The translations under genes and the position numbers were made by a program. 58,976 nucleotides of DNA from Actinomycetes bacterium (GTDB lineage: Bacteria; Actinomycetota; Acidimicrobiia; Acidimicrobiales; RAAP-2): contig JAKBAB010000002.1 of the NCBI GenBank assembly GCA_021815645.1, positions 1 to 58,976 on the forward strand, written 5' to 3'. Below the pieces are notes generated by a model that saw only the letters and a list, made by a program, of their open reading frames with translations, did not search any database and had not been told where the DNA came from. This document shows positions 37,748 through 47,579 of this stretch, in pieces (the stretch's first letter is position 1; each line of letters starts with the position of its first letter).

Positions 37748-39472
37748 GTGTTACACCTGCCCTACCGAGAACTACCCGTAGACGACCCCGGCGCGCCCGA
37801 CACCAGGTCGCCGCTGCGCTACTTAGCCTGGTTGGCCCGACACCAGCGCTGGCTACTGACGCTTAACGCCCTATTCGGCATCGGCTGGATGGTCTCCCAA
37901 GCGCTCGTGTGGGCCGCCGTGGGCGCGGCCATCGATCACGGCGTGGTACGTCGCGACACCCACGCGCTTTTCGAGTGGGTGGCCGTCGTCATCGCCCTCG
38001 GGCTCTTCCAGGCCGCGTGCGGCGCGTTTCGCCACCAATTGGCGGTAACCAACTGGATGAACGCGACGTACCGCACGATCCAACTAATTGGCCGACACGT
38101 CTCTACCGTAGGTCCGGCACTCACCGACGAGATTCCCGCCGGCGACGTCGTAAACACGGTGGCGGCCGACGCCATGCGCATTGGAAGTTCCTACGACAGC
38201 TTCGCCCGATTCTCCGGGGCGGTGGTCTCGTGGATAGTTGTCTCGCTGATCTTGCTCGCGACGTCGGTTCAACTGGGGCTGATCGTCTTAATTGGCGTAC
38301 CCGTCCTCGGATCTCTGACCACGCCCCTCATGCGGCCGCTTCACCGTACTCAGGCCGCCCAGCGCGAGGCCGCCGGCCGACTCGCCGCCCTCGGGTCGGA
38401 CACGGTGGCGGGTCTTCGGATCTTGCGCGGCGTGGGGGGCGAAGCGGTCTTTCTCAACAACTACCGACGCCAGAGCCAACGGGTGCGCGTCGCCGGGACG
38501 CGCATCGCCACGCCCCAAGCGGCGCTCGAGTCTGGTCAGGTTCTCCTACCGGCCGTACTGACCGGGGTCGTGACGTTCCTCGGCGCCCGAGACGTAATGA
38601 ACGGCTCACTGCAGCCGGGAGAACTCGTAGCGTTCTTCGGCTACTCGACCTTCCTGACCACCCCGCTACGCACCGCGATCGAATACGTCATTATGTCGAC
38701 CCGCGCCTACGTCGGCGCCGGGCGAGTGTTACGAATCCTGGCCATCGCGCCCCACGTCCGCGACCGGCCCGACCCCGAGCCGTGGCCCGAGACCGTCGAG
38801 CGACTGGAAGACGAGCGCAGCGGCGTCGTGCTCGAGCGCGGCCAACTGGTCGCCCTCGTAACCGAGACGGCGGACGAGGCCGCGCAACTCGGTGACCGAC
38901 TCGGAAGGTTCGTCGCCGACTCGTCGGGGGTTCTTATCAACGGCCGGGCCATCGATTCCTTCGCCCTGAGCGACGTGCGTCGACACGTCGTCGTCAGTGA
39001 GATTGAACCGAGACTTTTTTCCGGAGAACTTCGCTACGAACTCATGCCCCACGGCGTCGCGGACGACGCGCGCATCGAGACGGTGCTTGGCGCGACGAGC
39101 TCTCTCGACGTACTCGACGCCCTGGACGAAGGTCTCTCCACCGTCGTAGAGGAGCGCGGTCGCGGATTCTCCGGCGGCCAACGCCAGCGGCTCAGCTTGG
39201 CGCGAGCGATCCTCACCGACGCCGATGTCTTGATTTTGATTGAACCCACGTCGGCGGTGGACACGCACACCGAAGGCCGAATCGCGGCGCGCCTGCACGA
39301 GGTGCGCCGCGGGGCGACGACCCTCGTCGCCACCACCAGCCCCCTCCTGCTCGACCACGTCGACCGAGTCCTTTTTGTGCGCGACGGACACGTCGTGGAA
39401 AGTGGGACCCACGACGAGCTCATCGCCCGCTCCAGTCGGTACCGCCAGATTGTCCTTCGAGAGGACGGCTGA
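37748..39472 (+). CDS. ABC exporter half-transporter with degenerate Walker A
   Basis: TMD plus NBD; P-loop position reads VALVTETADEAAQLGDRLG; intact FSGGQRQRLSLARA; Walker B DVLILIEPTSAVD. Confidence 0.88.
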   Translation: MLHLPYRELPVDDPGAPDTRSPLRYLAWLARHQRWLLTLNALFGIGWMVSQALVWAAVGAAIDHGVVRRDTHALFEWVAVVIALGLFQAACGAFRHQLAVTNWMNATYRTIQLIGRHVSTVGPALTDEIPAGDVVNTVAADAMRIGSSYDSFARFSGAVVSWIVVSLILLATSVQLGLIVLIGVPVLGSLTTPLMRPLHRTQAAQREAAGRLAALGSDTVAGLRILRGVGGEAVFLNNYRRQSQRVRVAGTRIATPQAALESGQVLLPAVLTGVVTFLGARDVMNGSLQPGELVAFFGYSTFLTTPLRTAIEYVIMSTRAYVGAGRVLRILAIAPHVRDRPDPEPWPETVERLEDERSGVVLERGQLVALVTETADEAAQLGDRLGRFVADSSGVLINGRAIDSFALSDVRRHVVVSEIEPRLFSGELRYELMPHGVADDARIETVLGATSSLDVLDALDEGLSTVVEERGRGFSGGQRQRLSLARAILTDADVLILIEPTSAVDTHTEGRIAARLHEVRRGATTLVATTSPLLLDHVDRVLFVRDGHVVESGTHDELIARSSRYRQIVLREDG

Positions 39473-41223
39473 TGCAGCTACCCGTCGCCAGTTCACGCGT
39501 CGTGCTCGACTACGCCCGCGTCCTCGCTCGTCAATATCGCCACGAGCTCGTGCGCATGCTCCTCGTCTACGCCACCGCCGCGGTAATGGCCCTAATCCCG
39601 GCGTGGACCATCGGCGAGATCACCAATTACGCGTCGGCCCACGAACTGACCTCGGGGCGCATTGCCCTATACGTCTCGATCCTCGTCGTCGCGTCATTGG
39701 CGTACGCCGCCTTGACGTTCGTGGCGCGCCGACGGAGCTACGTATTGGGCGAGGCGGTCTTCGCGCAACTGCGCGAAGAGTTTCTCGCTAGCGTGCTCGC
39801 CCTGCCGCTCGTGGAAGTGGAGCGGGCCGGGACGGGAGATCTACTCAGTCGCACCACCAACGACATGGAGTCGCTCTCGAGGACGGTGCGCTTCGCGGTA
39901 CCCGAGTGGCTCGTCGCGATACTCCAGGCCACGTTGACACTAGGGGCCATGTTGCTCGTCAGTCCCTTGGCCAGCGTCGCGAGTCTCGTCTCGCTGCCCG
40001 TGCTCTATTTCTCCACGCGCTACTACCTGCGCTACGCGACGCCCGGTTATCGCCGTGAGCGCATCAGTTACGCCACGATGTCCGGGTTGGTCGCCGAAAC
40101 GACCGAGGGGGCTCGCACGGTTGACGCCCACCGGCTCGGGCCACGTCAGAGGGAGCGAATAGACACCACCGTGCGCGAATCGTTCTACGCCGAAATGTAC
40201 ACCCTGCTCCTACGAATGGTCTGGTTCCCCACGGTGGAGGGAGCCTTCGCCGTGGCCGTCGCGGTCACCTTGGGCTGGAGTGGGTGGCTCGCCATTAGCG
40301 GGCACGTCTCTATCGGCGCGGCCACCACCGTCACGCTCTACGTAGTGCAAATCAACGATCCACTGGATCGAATTGTTTCCTGGCTCGACGAACTCCAGAT
40401 CGGCCAGACCGCTCTGGCGCGCCTGGTCGGGGTATCCGTCGTTAAAGACGATCGCCCCGAAAGTGGCCCCGAGCCGGGCGAAGAGACCGTGTCGATGACC
40501 GACGTTTACTACGCGTACCGATCGGGTCACGACGTCCTGCGCGGCGTGACGCTCAGTGTGCGTCCCGGTGAACGTCTCGCGATCGTCGGTCCGTCCGGGG
40601 CCGGAAAGTCCACCATCGGCCGCCTGCTCGCCGGCATCGATAAACCTCGGGAGGGTTCGGTCCGCGTGGGTGACGTCGAGACCTCCGATCTACCACTGGA
40701 AGCCCTCCGTCGCCACGTCGCCCTAGTGACCCAAGAGCACCACATCTTTATTGGCTCGGTTCGAGACAACCTCGCCCTCGCGCGTCCCGACGCGAGCGAC
40801 GAGCAGATCGAGAACGCACTCAGCGCGGTAGACGCCCTCGAGTGGGTCCGCCAACTCCCCGACGGAATGGCGACCGAGCTGGGGTCCACGGGTCATCCCA
40901 TTACGCCCGCCCAAGCGCAACAGCTCGCACTAGCGAGACTGGTCCTCAGCGATCCCCACACCCTCATTTTGGACGAGGCGACGGCGCTACTCGACCCGCG
41001 GGCCGCCCGGCACCTCGAGCACTCGCTGCACGCGGTTATGCGCGGTCGCACCGTAATCGCGATCGCTCACCGGCTCCACACCGCGCACGACGCCGATCGA
41101 GTTTGCGTTGTCGTGGACGGTGTGGTCGCCGAATTGGGCACGCACGACGAACTGGTCGCTCTCGAAGGCGAGTACGCGGCACTGTGGCGTAGCTGGCGTA
41201 ACGAGCGACCGGTGACACCGTAG
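39472..41223 (+). CDS. ABC exporter half-transporter with degenerate signature motif
   Basis: IVGPSGAGKSTIGRLLAG; LVTQEHHIF; signature position reads PITPAQAQQLALARLVL; LILDEATALLDP. Confidence 0.92.
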   Translation: MQLPVASSRVVLDYARVLARQYRHELVRMLLVYATAAVMALIPAWTIGEITNYASAHELTSGRIALYVSILVVASLAYAALTFVARRRSYVLGEAVFAQLREEFLASVLALPLVEVERAGTGDLLSRTTNDMESLSRTVRFAVPEWLVAILQATLTLGAMLLVSPLASVASLVSLPVLYFSTRYYLRYATPGYRRERISYATMSGLVAETTEGARTVDAHRLGPRQRERIDTTVRESFYAEMYTLLLRMVWFPTVEGAFAVAVAVTLGWSGWLAISGHVSIGAATTVTLYVVQINDPLDRIVSWLDELQIGQTALARLVGVSVVKDDRPESGPEPGEETVSMTDVYYAYRSGHDVLRGVTLSVRPGERLAIVGPSGAGKSTIGRLLAGIDKPREGSVRVGDVETSDLPLEALRRHVALVTQEHHIFIGSVRDNLALARPDASDEQIENALSAVDALEWVRQLPDGMATELGSTGHPITPAQAQQLALARLVLSDPHTLILDEATALLDPRAARHLEHSLHAVMRGRTVIAIAHRLHTAHDADRVCVVVDGVVAELGTHDELVALEGEYAALWRSWRNERPVTP

Positions 41224-41232
41224 GCTCTCCGT

Positions 41233-42918
41233 GTGGCGCAGTACCTTCGCGGTGACGAGATACCGGCCTGCGTCCACCGAGTCGCCCTCCGTCGCGGTGG
41301 ACCGGACAACATCGAACCCGCCCCGGAGAGCGACGACGTCGCGCGTCGCCGCCGGGCCGCGCAGGAACACCGACGCGACGTCCTCCGCGCGCTGAGTCGC
41401 GAACGGACCGACGCAAAAATCGCCCACGACGACGAAGAGTCCGCGTCGCTCATGACCCGCGGTTGCGACGTGATAATCACTTCCCACTTGGCGCCCGACG
41501 AAGCGGGTGTGCGGCTCGCTCACGTTCAAGCGCTGGTGCGCGTCGGGCGCGCTGAGCGCGGTTTCACCTACGCACCCCTCCTGATCAAGAACCACGAGGT
41601 CGTGGGGACCTCTCGAGCGCGACACGTTCTCGCGGGAACGCTCGAGCGAATACGCCCCCAAGACGCCGTCGTTGCCCAAGGTCTGGGCGTTCGCAGTTCC
41701 CAGTCGATGACGCGCACGGGGCTAGCTCTCGCTCACGCGACGCGCGTACTCAGTTCCCTCGGTCACGGAGATCTTGAATCTCGGGGGGGGATCATCGATC
41801 GCCACGGGGATCTCTGGTGGATTAGTCTGAGCGATCCAAGCTTGACGAAAATAAACCTCGAAGCCTACGATCGCCTCTATCTCGAGCGTCTCGAGGTACT
41901 GCGAGCTCACGAGCAATGGCGCCGAGAAGGGGGCCCCTTCCCAACCCAGTCTTACTGGCACCGCGACTGTCCGGATTGTCCCTACCGCGCCTACTGCGCC
42001 GACGGCCTCGAGAAACGTGACGACGTCTCATTAGTTAGATTCACTACCCGCGAGCAACAAATGGTCCTGCGCGATCGAGGGGTCGCCACGCGCGCGCGCC
42101 TGGCTCAACTCGACTCCGCCCGGGCGCACCACGGGGCCGGTGGGCCCACGGACCTTGTCGGAGTCGAAGAGGAGTTGGCCCGATCGATCAGCAAGCTCGA
42201 TGAACTGATTTTTCGCGCGCGTGTTCACGTGCGGGGCACTCCCTTGCGCATCGTCGAGAGCGACCGGTTCGGTTGCCCGCGCGCCGACGTCGAAGTTGAC
42301 GTGGACATGGAGAGTAACGGCAGCGCCGCTTACCTCTGGGGTGGACTCGTCACGTCGCGCGCGGGGTCGAAACAAGTGTCCGAGGGCTACCGCGCGTTCG
42401 TCGAGTGGGGAGAGCTTTCCCGCGAGGCGGAGGCGGCCAATTTCGCCGAGTTTTGGAAGTGGCTGCTTAACGTGCGCTCCTCCGCGCTCGAACGCGGGCT
42501 CACCTTCGCGGCGTACTGCTTTTGGGCCCACGCCGAAAACCGAGCGATGGATCGCGCCGTCTCCGCACCCCGGCCCGGCGGTCCCACACTTCACGACCTA
42601 GAAGCCTTCCGCACGGGTCACCCGTCCCAGTGGATCGACGTTCACGAAACGGTCAAGAGTCAAGTCCAGACCGCGGGACCCTTGGGGCTCAAGCAACTCG
42701 CGACCTACGCGGGATTCCGGTGGCGGGACCCGACCCCGGGGGGCGAAGCGTCACTAGCCTGGTACGAAGAGGCGGTGCGTGACGACTCTCCGGCGGCGCA
42801 CGGCGCCCGTCAACGACTACTCGAGTACAACGAAGACGACTGCCGCGCCACCCGGTCACTGCGAGACTGGCTAGACGGGCCGGCGCGCACCTTGCCGTCG
42901 CGCTACGACGTTCCCTAA
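41233..42918 (+). CDS. TM0106-family RecB-like putative nuclease
   Basis: YWHRDCPDCPYRAYC metal/Fe-S-type cysteine motif; YLWGGLV; LLEYNEDDCRATRSLRDWL (RNase H-like C-terminal motif). Confidence 0.82.
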   Translation: MAQYLRGDEIPACVHRVALRRGGPDNIEPAPESDDVARRRRAAQEHRRDVLRALSRERTDAKIAHDDEESASLMTRGCDVIITSHLAPDEAGVRLAHVQALVRVGRAERGFTYAPLLIKNHEVVGTSRARHVLAGTLERIRPQDAVVAQGLGVRSSQSMTRTGLALAHATRVLSSLGHGDLESRGGIIDRHGDLWWISLSDPSLTKINLEAYDRLYLERLEVLRAHEQWRREGGPFPTQSYWHRDCPDCPYRAYCADGLEKRDDVSLVRFTTREQQMVLRDRGVATRARLAQLDSARAHHGAGGPTDLVGVEEELARSISKLDELIFRARVHVRGTPLRIVESDRFGCPRADVEVDVDMESNGSAAYLWGGLVTSRAGSKQVSEGYRAFVEWGELSREAEAANFAEFWKWLLNVRSSALERGLTFAAYCFWAHAENRAMDRAVSAPRPGGPTLHDLEAFRTGHPSQWIDVHETVKSQVQTAGPLGLKQLATYAGFRWRDPTPGGEASLAWYEEAVRDDSPAAHGARQRLLEYNEDDCRATRSLRDWLDGPARTLPSRYDVP

Positions 42919-42946
42919 CGACTAAATCGCTCATTAGCATTGAGCG

Positions 42947-44434
42947 GTGGCCCGCGCACCGTTATCGCCAACGGTGGCGCCGTATCGAAAGGTGGCGCGC
43001 GTCGTGGGCGCCGCCGTTAGCGTCACTACCCTCGCGGCGGCCGCCCTCACGGCGGTCGCCATCAACGATCTCGCCGCGCATCGCGTGGGCCGTGGTGTCG
43101 TTACCTTGGCGCTCAGTCTCCTCGCGCGCGCGGGGGTGGGCGCCGGATTTGACGAGTGGGGCCAGTGGAGCGCCGCGCGAGTACGCCACCACTGGCGCCA
43201 CATCCTGATTGATTTCTTCGCTCGCCCACGGGGCGACGACGAAGCCGCGCGCGGCGACATCGCTCTGGCCATTGACCACGCGGCGGGCGCACCGGCGCTC
43301 GAGAGTCTGAAGGTCGCGGCGGCCACTTCCCTCGTGGGCGTCGTCGCCGTATTCTGGGCCGCCGGTTGGTGGGCGCTGCTGATCAACCTCGGACTGCTCG
43401 CCCTGGCGATACCGCTGTACCGGCGCGCCGGAAAACGCAGCGAGCTCGCCGCAGCCACCTACCAGGGTCGGCGCCGAGACCTCGAGCAACGCCAGCTCGA
43501 CGTCTTGCGCCACGGACCCGAACTGCGAGCCCTCGGGGCAGTTGACTACGGAGCGGACGAGATAGCGGCTCTGTCTGACAATGAGCACGCCTCGGCCCTG
43601 TCGGCCGTACGCGTCGCGTTGGCGTCGACGCTCGTCACGGAGTTCTTGAGCGGGGTGAGCATCGGCCTCGTCGCAATGGTGACGGGGTTCGCTCTGCTCG
43701 GGGGACGACTCAGCCTCCTGCGCGCACTCGTCGCCGTCCTGGTTACCGGGGAGCTGTTCTCGCACGTACGGCGCTTCGGTACGGAGTTTCACCGCCGTGA
43801 CGACGCCGAACGGGCCCGCGCGACCTTAGGGCAGCTCCCAGTGAGCGCCGTGACCCCGTTCCACGAAGAACTCATCGAGGCCCAAGACCTAGTTACCGCG
43901 GCCACGACCAAACCCGTAACCTTCGCCCTGGCCCGCGGGGACCGACTCGCGATAACTGGACCTTCAGGCGTCGGGAAAACGACGCTCTTGCATACCCTCC
44001 TCGGATGGCGAGCCCCGATTAGTGGTTCCGTGCGTCGTCGAGAAGCAAGGGTGGGCTACGTGGCGATCGAAAGCGCACTGGTGTCGGGTTCGCTGAGGGA
44101 GAATCTCTGCGCGGGAGTCGCGCACAGTGACCTCGAATTACGGAACCGTCTCGACTCCTTGGGATTAAGCGGCGCGCGCTTCGTTGATCTCGACGCCACG
44201 CTCCTGGCCGAAGGGCGCGGACTGAGTTCCGGTGAGCGAGTTCGAATCGTGCTCGCCCGCGCCCTGCTCGCCGAGCCCGCGCTCCTCGTCGTCGACGACA
44301 TCGCGGGGGCCTTCGACGAAGCGTCGCGGGAACTGGTCGCGCGAGCCCTCCTTGAATCGAACGACCTCGCCGTCGTCGAGGCGTCGTCGTCTCGACCGCT
44401 CCTTATTACCGCCGCGCGACTGGAGTTGGGGTGA
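42947..44434 (+). CDS. ABC exporter half-transporter, CydD-like
   Basis: ITGPSGVGKTTLLHTLLGW; LSSGERVRIVLARALLAEPALLVVDDIAGAFD; paired with CydC-like. Confidence 0.75.
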   Translation: MARAPLSPTVAPYRKVARVVGAAVSVTTLAAAALTAVAINDLAAHRVGRGVVTLALSLLARAGVGAGFDEWGQWSAARVRHHWRHILIDFFARPRGDDEAARGDIALAIDHAAGAPALESLKVAAATSLVGVVAVFWAAGWWALLINLGLLALAIPLYRRAGKRSELAAATYQGRRRDLEQRQLDVLRHGPELRALGAVDYGADEIAALSDNEHASALSAVRVALASTLVTEFLSGVSIGLVAMVTGFALLGGRLSLLRALVAVLVTGELFSHVRRFGTEFHRRDDAERARATLGQLPVSAVTPFHEELIEAQDLVTAATTKPVTFALARGDRLAITGPSGVGKTTLLHTLLGWRAPISGSVRRREARVGYVAIESALVSGSLRENLCAGVAHSDLELRNRLDSLGLSGARFVDLDATLLAEGRGLSSGERVRIVLARALLAEPALLVVDDIAGAFDEASRELVARALLESNDLAVVEASSSRPLLITAARLELG

Positions 44435-46032
44435 AGGGGAACGATTTAGCGAACGCGACGCGGTGGTTGAAGCGCGCGCAACCACCGCGCGGCGCGCTGC
44501 TTCGGGCCCTGGTCGCCGGCGTCGTCGGCACGTTAGCGAACGGCGCCCTGGCCGTCGGCGCCCTGGCGCTGTTAGTCGAGAGCGCGACGCGTCCGGGTCT
44601 TCGCGCGGTCGCGATCGTACTGGTCGTCATCGAACTCCTCGCGTTTCTTCGCTCGCCACTGCGTTACCTGGAACGAATGTCCGCGCACCGACTGGGCTAC
44701 GCGGCGGTCACGCGATGGCGACGATGGCTCGTGCGCGTGATTGGGCAACTCGATTACTCGAGGTGGCGTACCTTGTCGTCGGGTGATCTATTAGAACGCG
44801 CCCTCGGCGACACCGACGAACTCCAAAATCTCTGGTTACGCGGCGTAGTTCCCGCAGTCAGCACCACGGCGGTGGTCCTCGCCGGGGACTTGCTCGTCGC
44901 TCTATTGCCCCCGCTCGGCGAGTGGTGGCGCGTCGCGGTGCTCCTACTCGCCACCCAAGTTGTCGCGGTCGCGGTTCTCCTCACGCTGGCGCAGAGCCAC
45001 GTCACTCGCGACCAACGACTACGAGCGGCCCGGGGGCACTACCGAGCGCAGCTCATCGAGTTGGGATCGATATCACCCGAGTTGAACCTACTCGGGAGGT
45101 CCGCTTTCGCCACTTCGCGCTACCGCAGTGCGCTCGAGAACCTGACCGGGGCCGAGCGGTCTCTCGACGAACTGCGCCGATACGCGAGCGCCACCGTGCT
45201 CGCCGCGGTGCTCGGTTCCCTCGGAACCCTCGCCTGGCACCCGGCGACCTCCGAAGTGTGGTTGGTCGTCGCGGCCGCCATTGCCGCCGGTAGCTACGAG
45301 TGGCTCCACGCGCTTCGCGGGGCCCTCGACGGCGCCGTCGCGGCGACCGGCGGCGCAGCGCGCCTCGAGGCGTTCGAAGAGAACTCCCGAGCGATACAGC
45401 TCCCTTGGCCCAGCGACTGTACCGTGCATCTCGAAGGTGTCACGATTTCGGAGGGGAGCCGAATACTGCTCGACGGCGTCGACTGGACCGTACTCGCGGG
45501 GGCGCACGTAGCGCTGACGGGTCCCTCCGGAACGGGTAAATCTACGCTCCTTAGGGCCGTAGCCGCCCTAGACGACGTCGACGCGGGGACGGTGAAGGTG
45601 GGCGGCGTTTCGGTGCGAGACCTCGAAGAAGGGGCGTTACGCGTTCACGTCGCGTACGTCGACAGCGAACCGGGACTAACCACCGGCTACGCGGTCGACG
45701 TCGTGGGCCTCGGTCGGTGCGACGTCGACGTCGCGTTAAGAGACCTCGGCCCACTCGGCCTAGCGGCGGAGCGAACGACGCGATTCGGGGAACTCTCGAG
45801 GGGCGAACGAACCCGCGTGGCCATCGCCCGCGCGCTCGTGACGCGACCAGATATCCTCCTGCTCGACGAGCCGACGGCCGGACTGGGACACCAAGACTCC
45901 ACCGGACTCCTCTCACTTCTTTCGACGGTGACCAGCACCGTCATTGTGGCGACCCACGACCCACTCGTACTCGAGTGGTGCGACGAAGTCGTCGTACTCG
46001 ACCACGCCGACCTCCACCGGGGCGAGCAGTGA
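44431..46032 (+). CDS. ABC exporter half-transporter, CydC-like
   Basis: LTGPSGTGKSTLLRAVAAL; LSRGERTRVAIARALVTRPDILLLDEPTAGL; VATHD. Confidence 0.78.
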   Translation: MKGNDLANATRWLKRAQPPRGALLRALVAGVVGTLANGALAVGALALLVESATRPGLRAVAIVLVVIELLAFLRSPLRYLERMSAHRLGYAAVTRWRRWLVRVIGQLDYSRWRTLSSGDLLERALGDTDELQNLWLRGVVPAVSTTAVVLAGDLLVALLPPLGEWWRVAVLLLATQVVAVAVLLTLAQSHVTRDQRLRAARGHYRAQLIELGSISPELNLLGRSAFATSRYRSALENLTGAERSLDELRRYASATVLAAVLGSLGTLAWHPATSEVWLVVAAAIAAGSYEWLHALRGALDGAVAATGGAARLEAFEENSRAIQLPWPSDCTVHLEGVTISEGSRILLDGVDWTVLAGAHVALTGPSGTGKSTLLRAVAALDDVDAGTVKVGGVSVRDLEEGALRVHVAYVDSEPGLTTGYAVDVVGLGRCDVDVALRDLGPLGLAAERTTRFGELSRGERTRVAIARALVTRPDILLLDEPTAGLGHQDSTGLLSLLSTVTSTVIVATHDPLVLEWCDEVVVLDHADLHRGEQ

Positions 46033-46250
46033 TGTGACGCCGCTACGGCGGGGTTAGACGACCGCCCCAATACGTTGCCCACGGTTCCCTGGCATTTCAC
46101 GTCGCCTCGACCGCGTCACGACTGCTTCACGGCGGCGTTTCTGCATGTGAAATTACTCACGAAGAGGGAATTTAGGCCTCAGTGCGGCCCCGGGAACGGT
46201 CCACAGGCGCTAATTTCTTGGCTATTGGCTGGGGGGGCCAAACATCGAGC

Positions 46251-46282
46251 GCCCGCCTGTTCTGTACCCAGAACAGGCGGGC
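46251..46282. terminator. 14-bp perfect inverted repeat, candidate transcription terminator
   Basis: GCCCGCCTGTTCTG-TACC-CAGAACAGGCGGGC; no U-tract follows. Confidence 0.5.
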
Positions 46283-46345
46283 TCCGTTGTCTGTGGCGCC
46301 TCGCCGTAGGGTGAAACCGTGAGTGAACCCGGGTGATGGAAGTAC

Positions 46346-46978
46346 GTGAACTCTGAGCGCCCACTTCTACGTGGGTGGCTGCACGTAGGGGGAGCCGTCG
46401 CCCTCGCCGGCGCATCTCCGATCCTCTTCGTGAGAGCCCGCAGCGCCGCGGACGTGGGTTGGGCCCTTTGCTTCGTAGTGGGAGTTGAAGCGATGTTCAT
46501 CACGAGCGCCCTGTTTCACCGGGTCCACTGGTCACTGACAAAACGCCGCGCCCTAAAGCGAGCAGACCATTCGGCCATTTTTCTCGCGATCGCCGGGAGC
46601 TACTTGGCGATCGCGGGACTCACGATGCACGGTGAGATCCGCCTCATCTTGCTACTCGTGGTCGGGGTGGGGGCGTTAGTGGGCGTCGCGGTGCGCCAAC
46701 TACTGCTCGACGCGCCCAAGTGGGCCAACACGGTGCCCTACCTCGTCGTCGGGTGGGCGGCCGTGGCCGTTCTGCCCCAGATCTACCGCGGGGGCGGGGC
46801 CGAGTGCTTCGCCCTCATTGTCGCTGGCGGCGTCGCCTACACCCTCGGCGCCCTCGCTTACGCGACGAAGTGGCCGCCGGTGGTGCCACGGATCTTTGGG
46901 TACCACGAACTGTTTCACGCCGCCACTTTGGTCGGGGCGGCGCTCACCTTTTGGGCGCTCGCCCTCGCGCTTCGCTAG
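46346..46978 (+). CDS. Hemolysin III / PAQR-family membrane protein
   Basis: ITSALFHRVHWSLTKRRALKRADHSAIFLAIAGSY; FGYHELFHAATLVGAALTFWAL. Confidence 0.92.
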   Translation: MNSERPLLRGWLHVGGAVALAGASPILFVRARSAADVGWALCFVVGVEAMFITSALFHRVHWSLTKRRALKRADHSAIFLAIAGSYLAIAGLTMHGEIRLILLLVVGVGALVGVAVRQLLLDAPKWANTVPYLVVGWAAVAVLPQIYRGGGAECFALIVAGGVAYTLGALAYATKWPPVVPRIFGYHELFHAATLVGAALTFWALALALR

Positions 46979-46979
46979 G

Positions 46980-47579
46980 TCAATCGTTGTCCGACGGCGG
47001 CAATACGTTGTAGCTCACGAGTTGAACCACAGCGCCACGCGCTCCGACGCAGGTCACGGAACCGTTATCGAGTCTCATGCGCCACGCGACGCTCCCGTCC
47101 ACCCCGAGCGCCCACGCGACGGCGGACTTTATGGGCGACACGTGCGTGACGATCGCGAGGTGGGAGTCATTCGAGTAGAGCAGACTCGACGGGTCGTCGC
47201 TCAGTGTGTCGAGTTCGCGCCAGACTCGCCGGTCCACGGAGGCGAGCGACTCTCCCCCGCCGAGCGTCGCCTCGTGGTCACGCACGGCCCGAGACAGCAG
47301 TGGCGAACGCGGACCGTCGAGGGGCGTACCCTCGAGAGATCCGTAGTCGACTTCTATGAACGACTCCTTCACGACTGGCTCGAGGTCCGCGAAAGCGAGC
47401 GCGGCCGTCGCTCGCGCACGGCGCAGTGGCGAAGTCCACAGCGCCACGACGTTCGCCCGGTAGGGCGCGAGCGCGCGAGCCTGGCGTTCTCCCGACGAAG
47501 TGAGATCGGGGTCGCCGCGACCGACCAGCTCGCGCCGCTCGTTAGCCGTGGACTGCCCGTGTCGAATAAGCAAGATCAC
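46980..47579 (-). CDS. Histidine phosphatase (phosphoglycerate mutase-like)
   Basis: VILLIRHGQSTANERRELVGRGDPDLTSSGERQA; GTG start at 47579. Confidence 0.92.
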   Translation of the reverse strand: MILLIRHGQSTANERRELVGRGDPDLTSSGERQARALAPYRANVVALWTSPLRRARATAALAFADLEPVVKESFIEVDYGSLEGTPLDGPRSPLLSRAVRDHEATLGGGESLASVDRRVWRELDTLSDDPSSLLYSNDSHLAIVTHVSPIKSAVAWALGVDGSVAWRMRLDNGSVTCVGARGAVVQLVSYNVLPPSDND

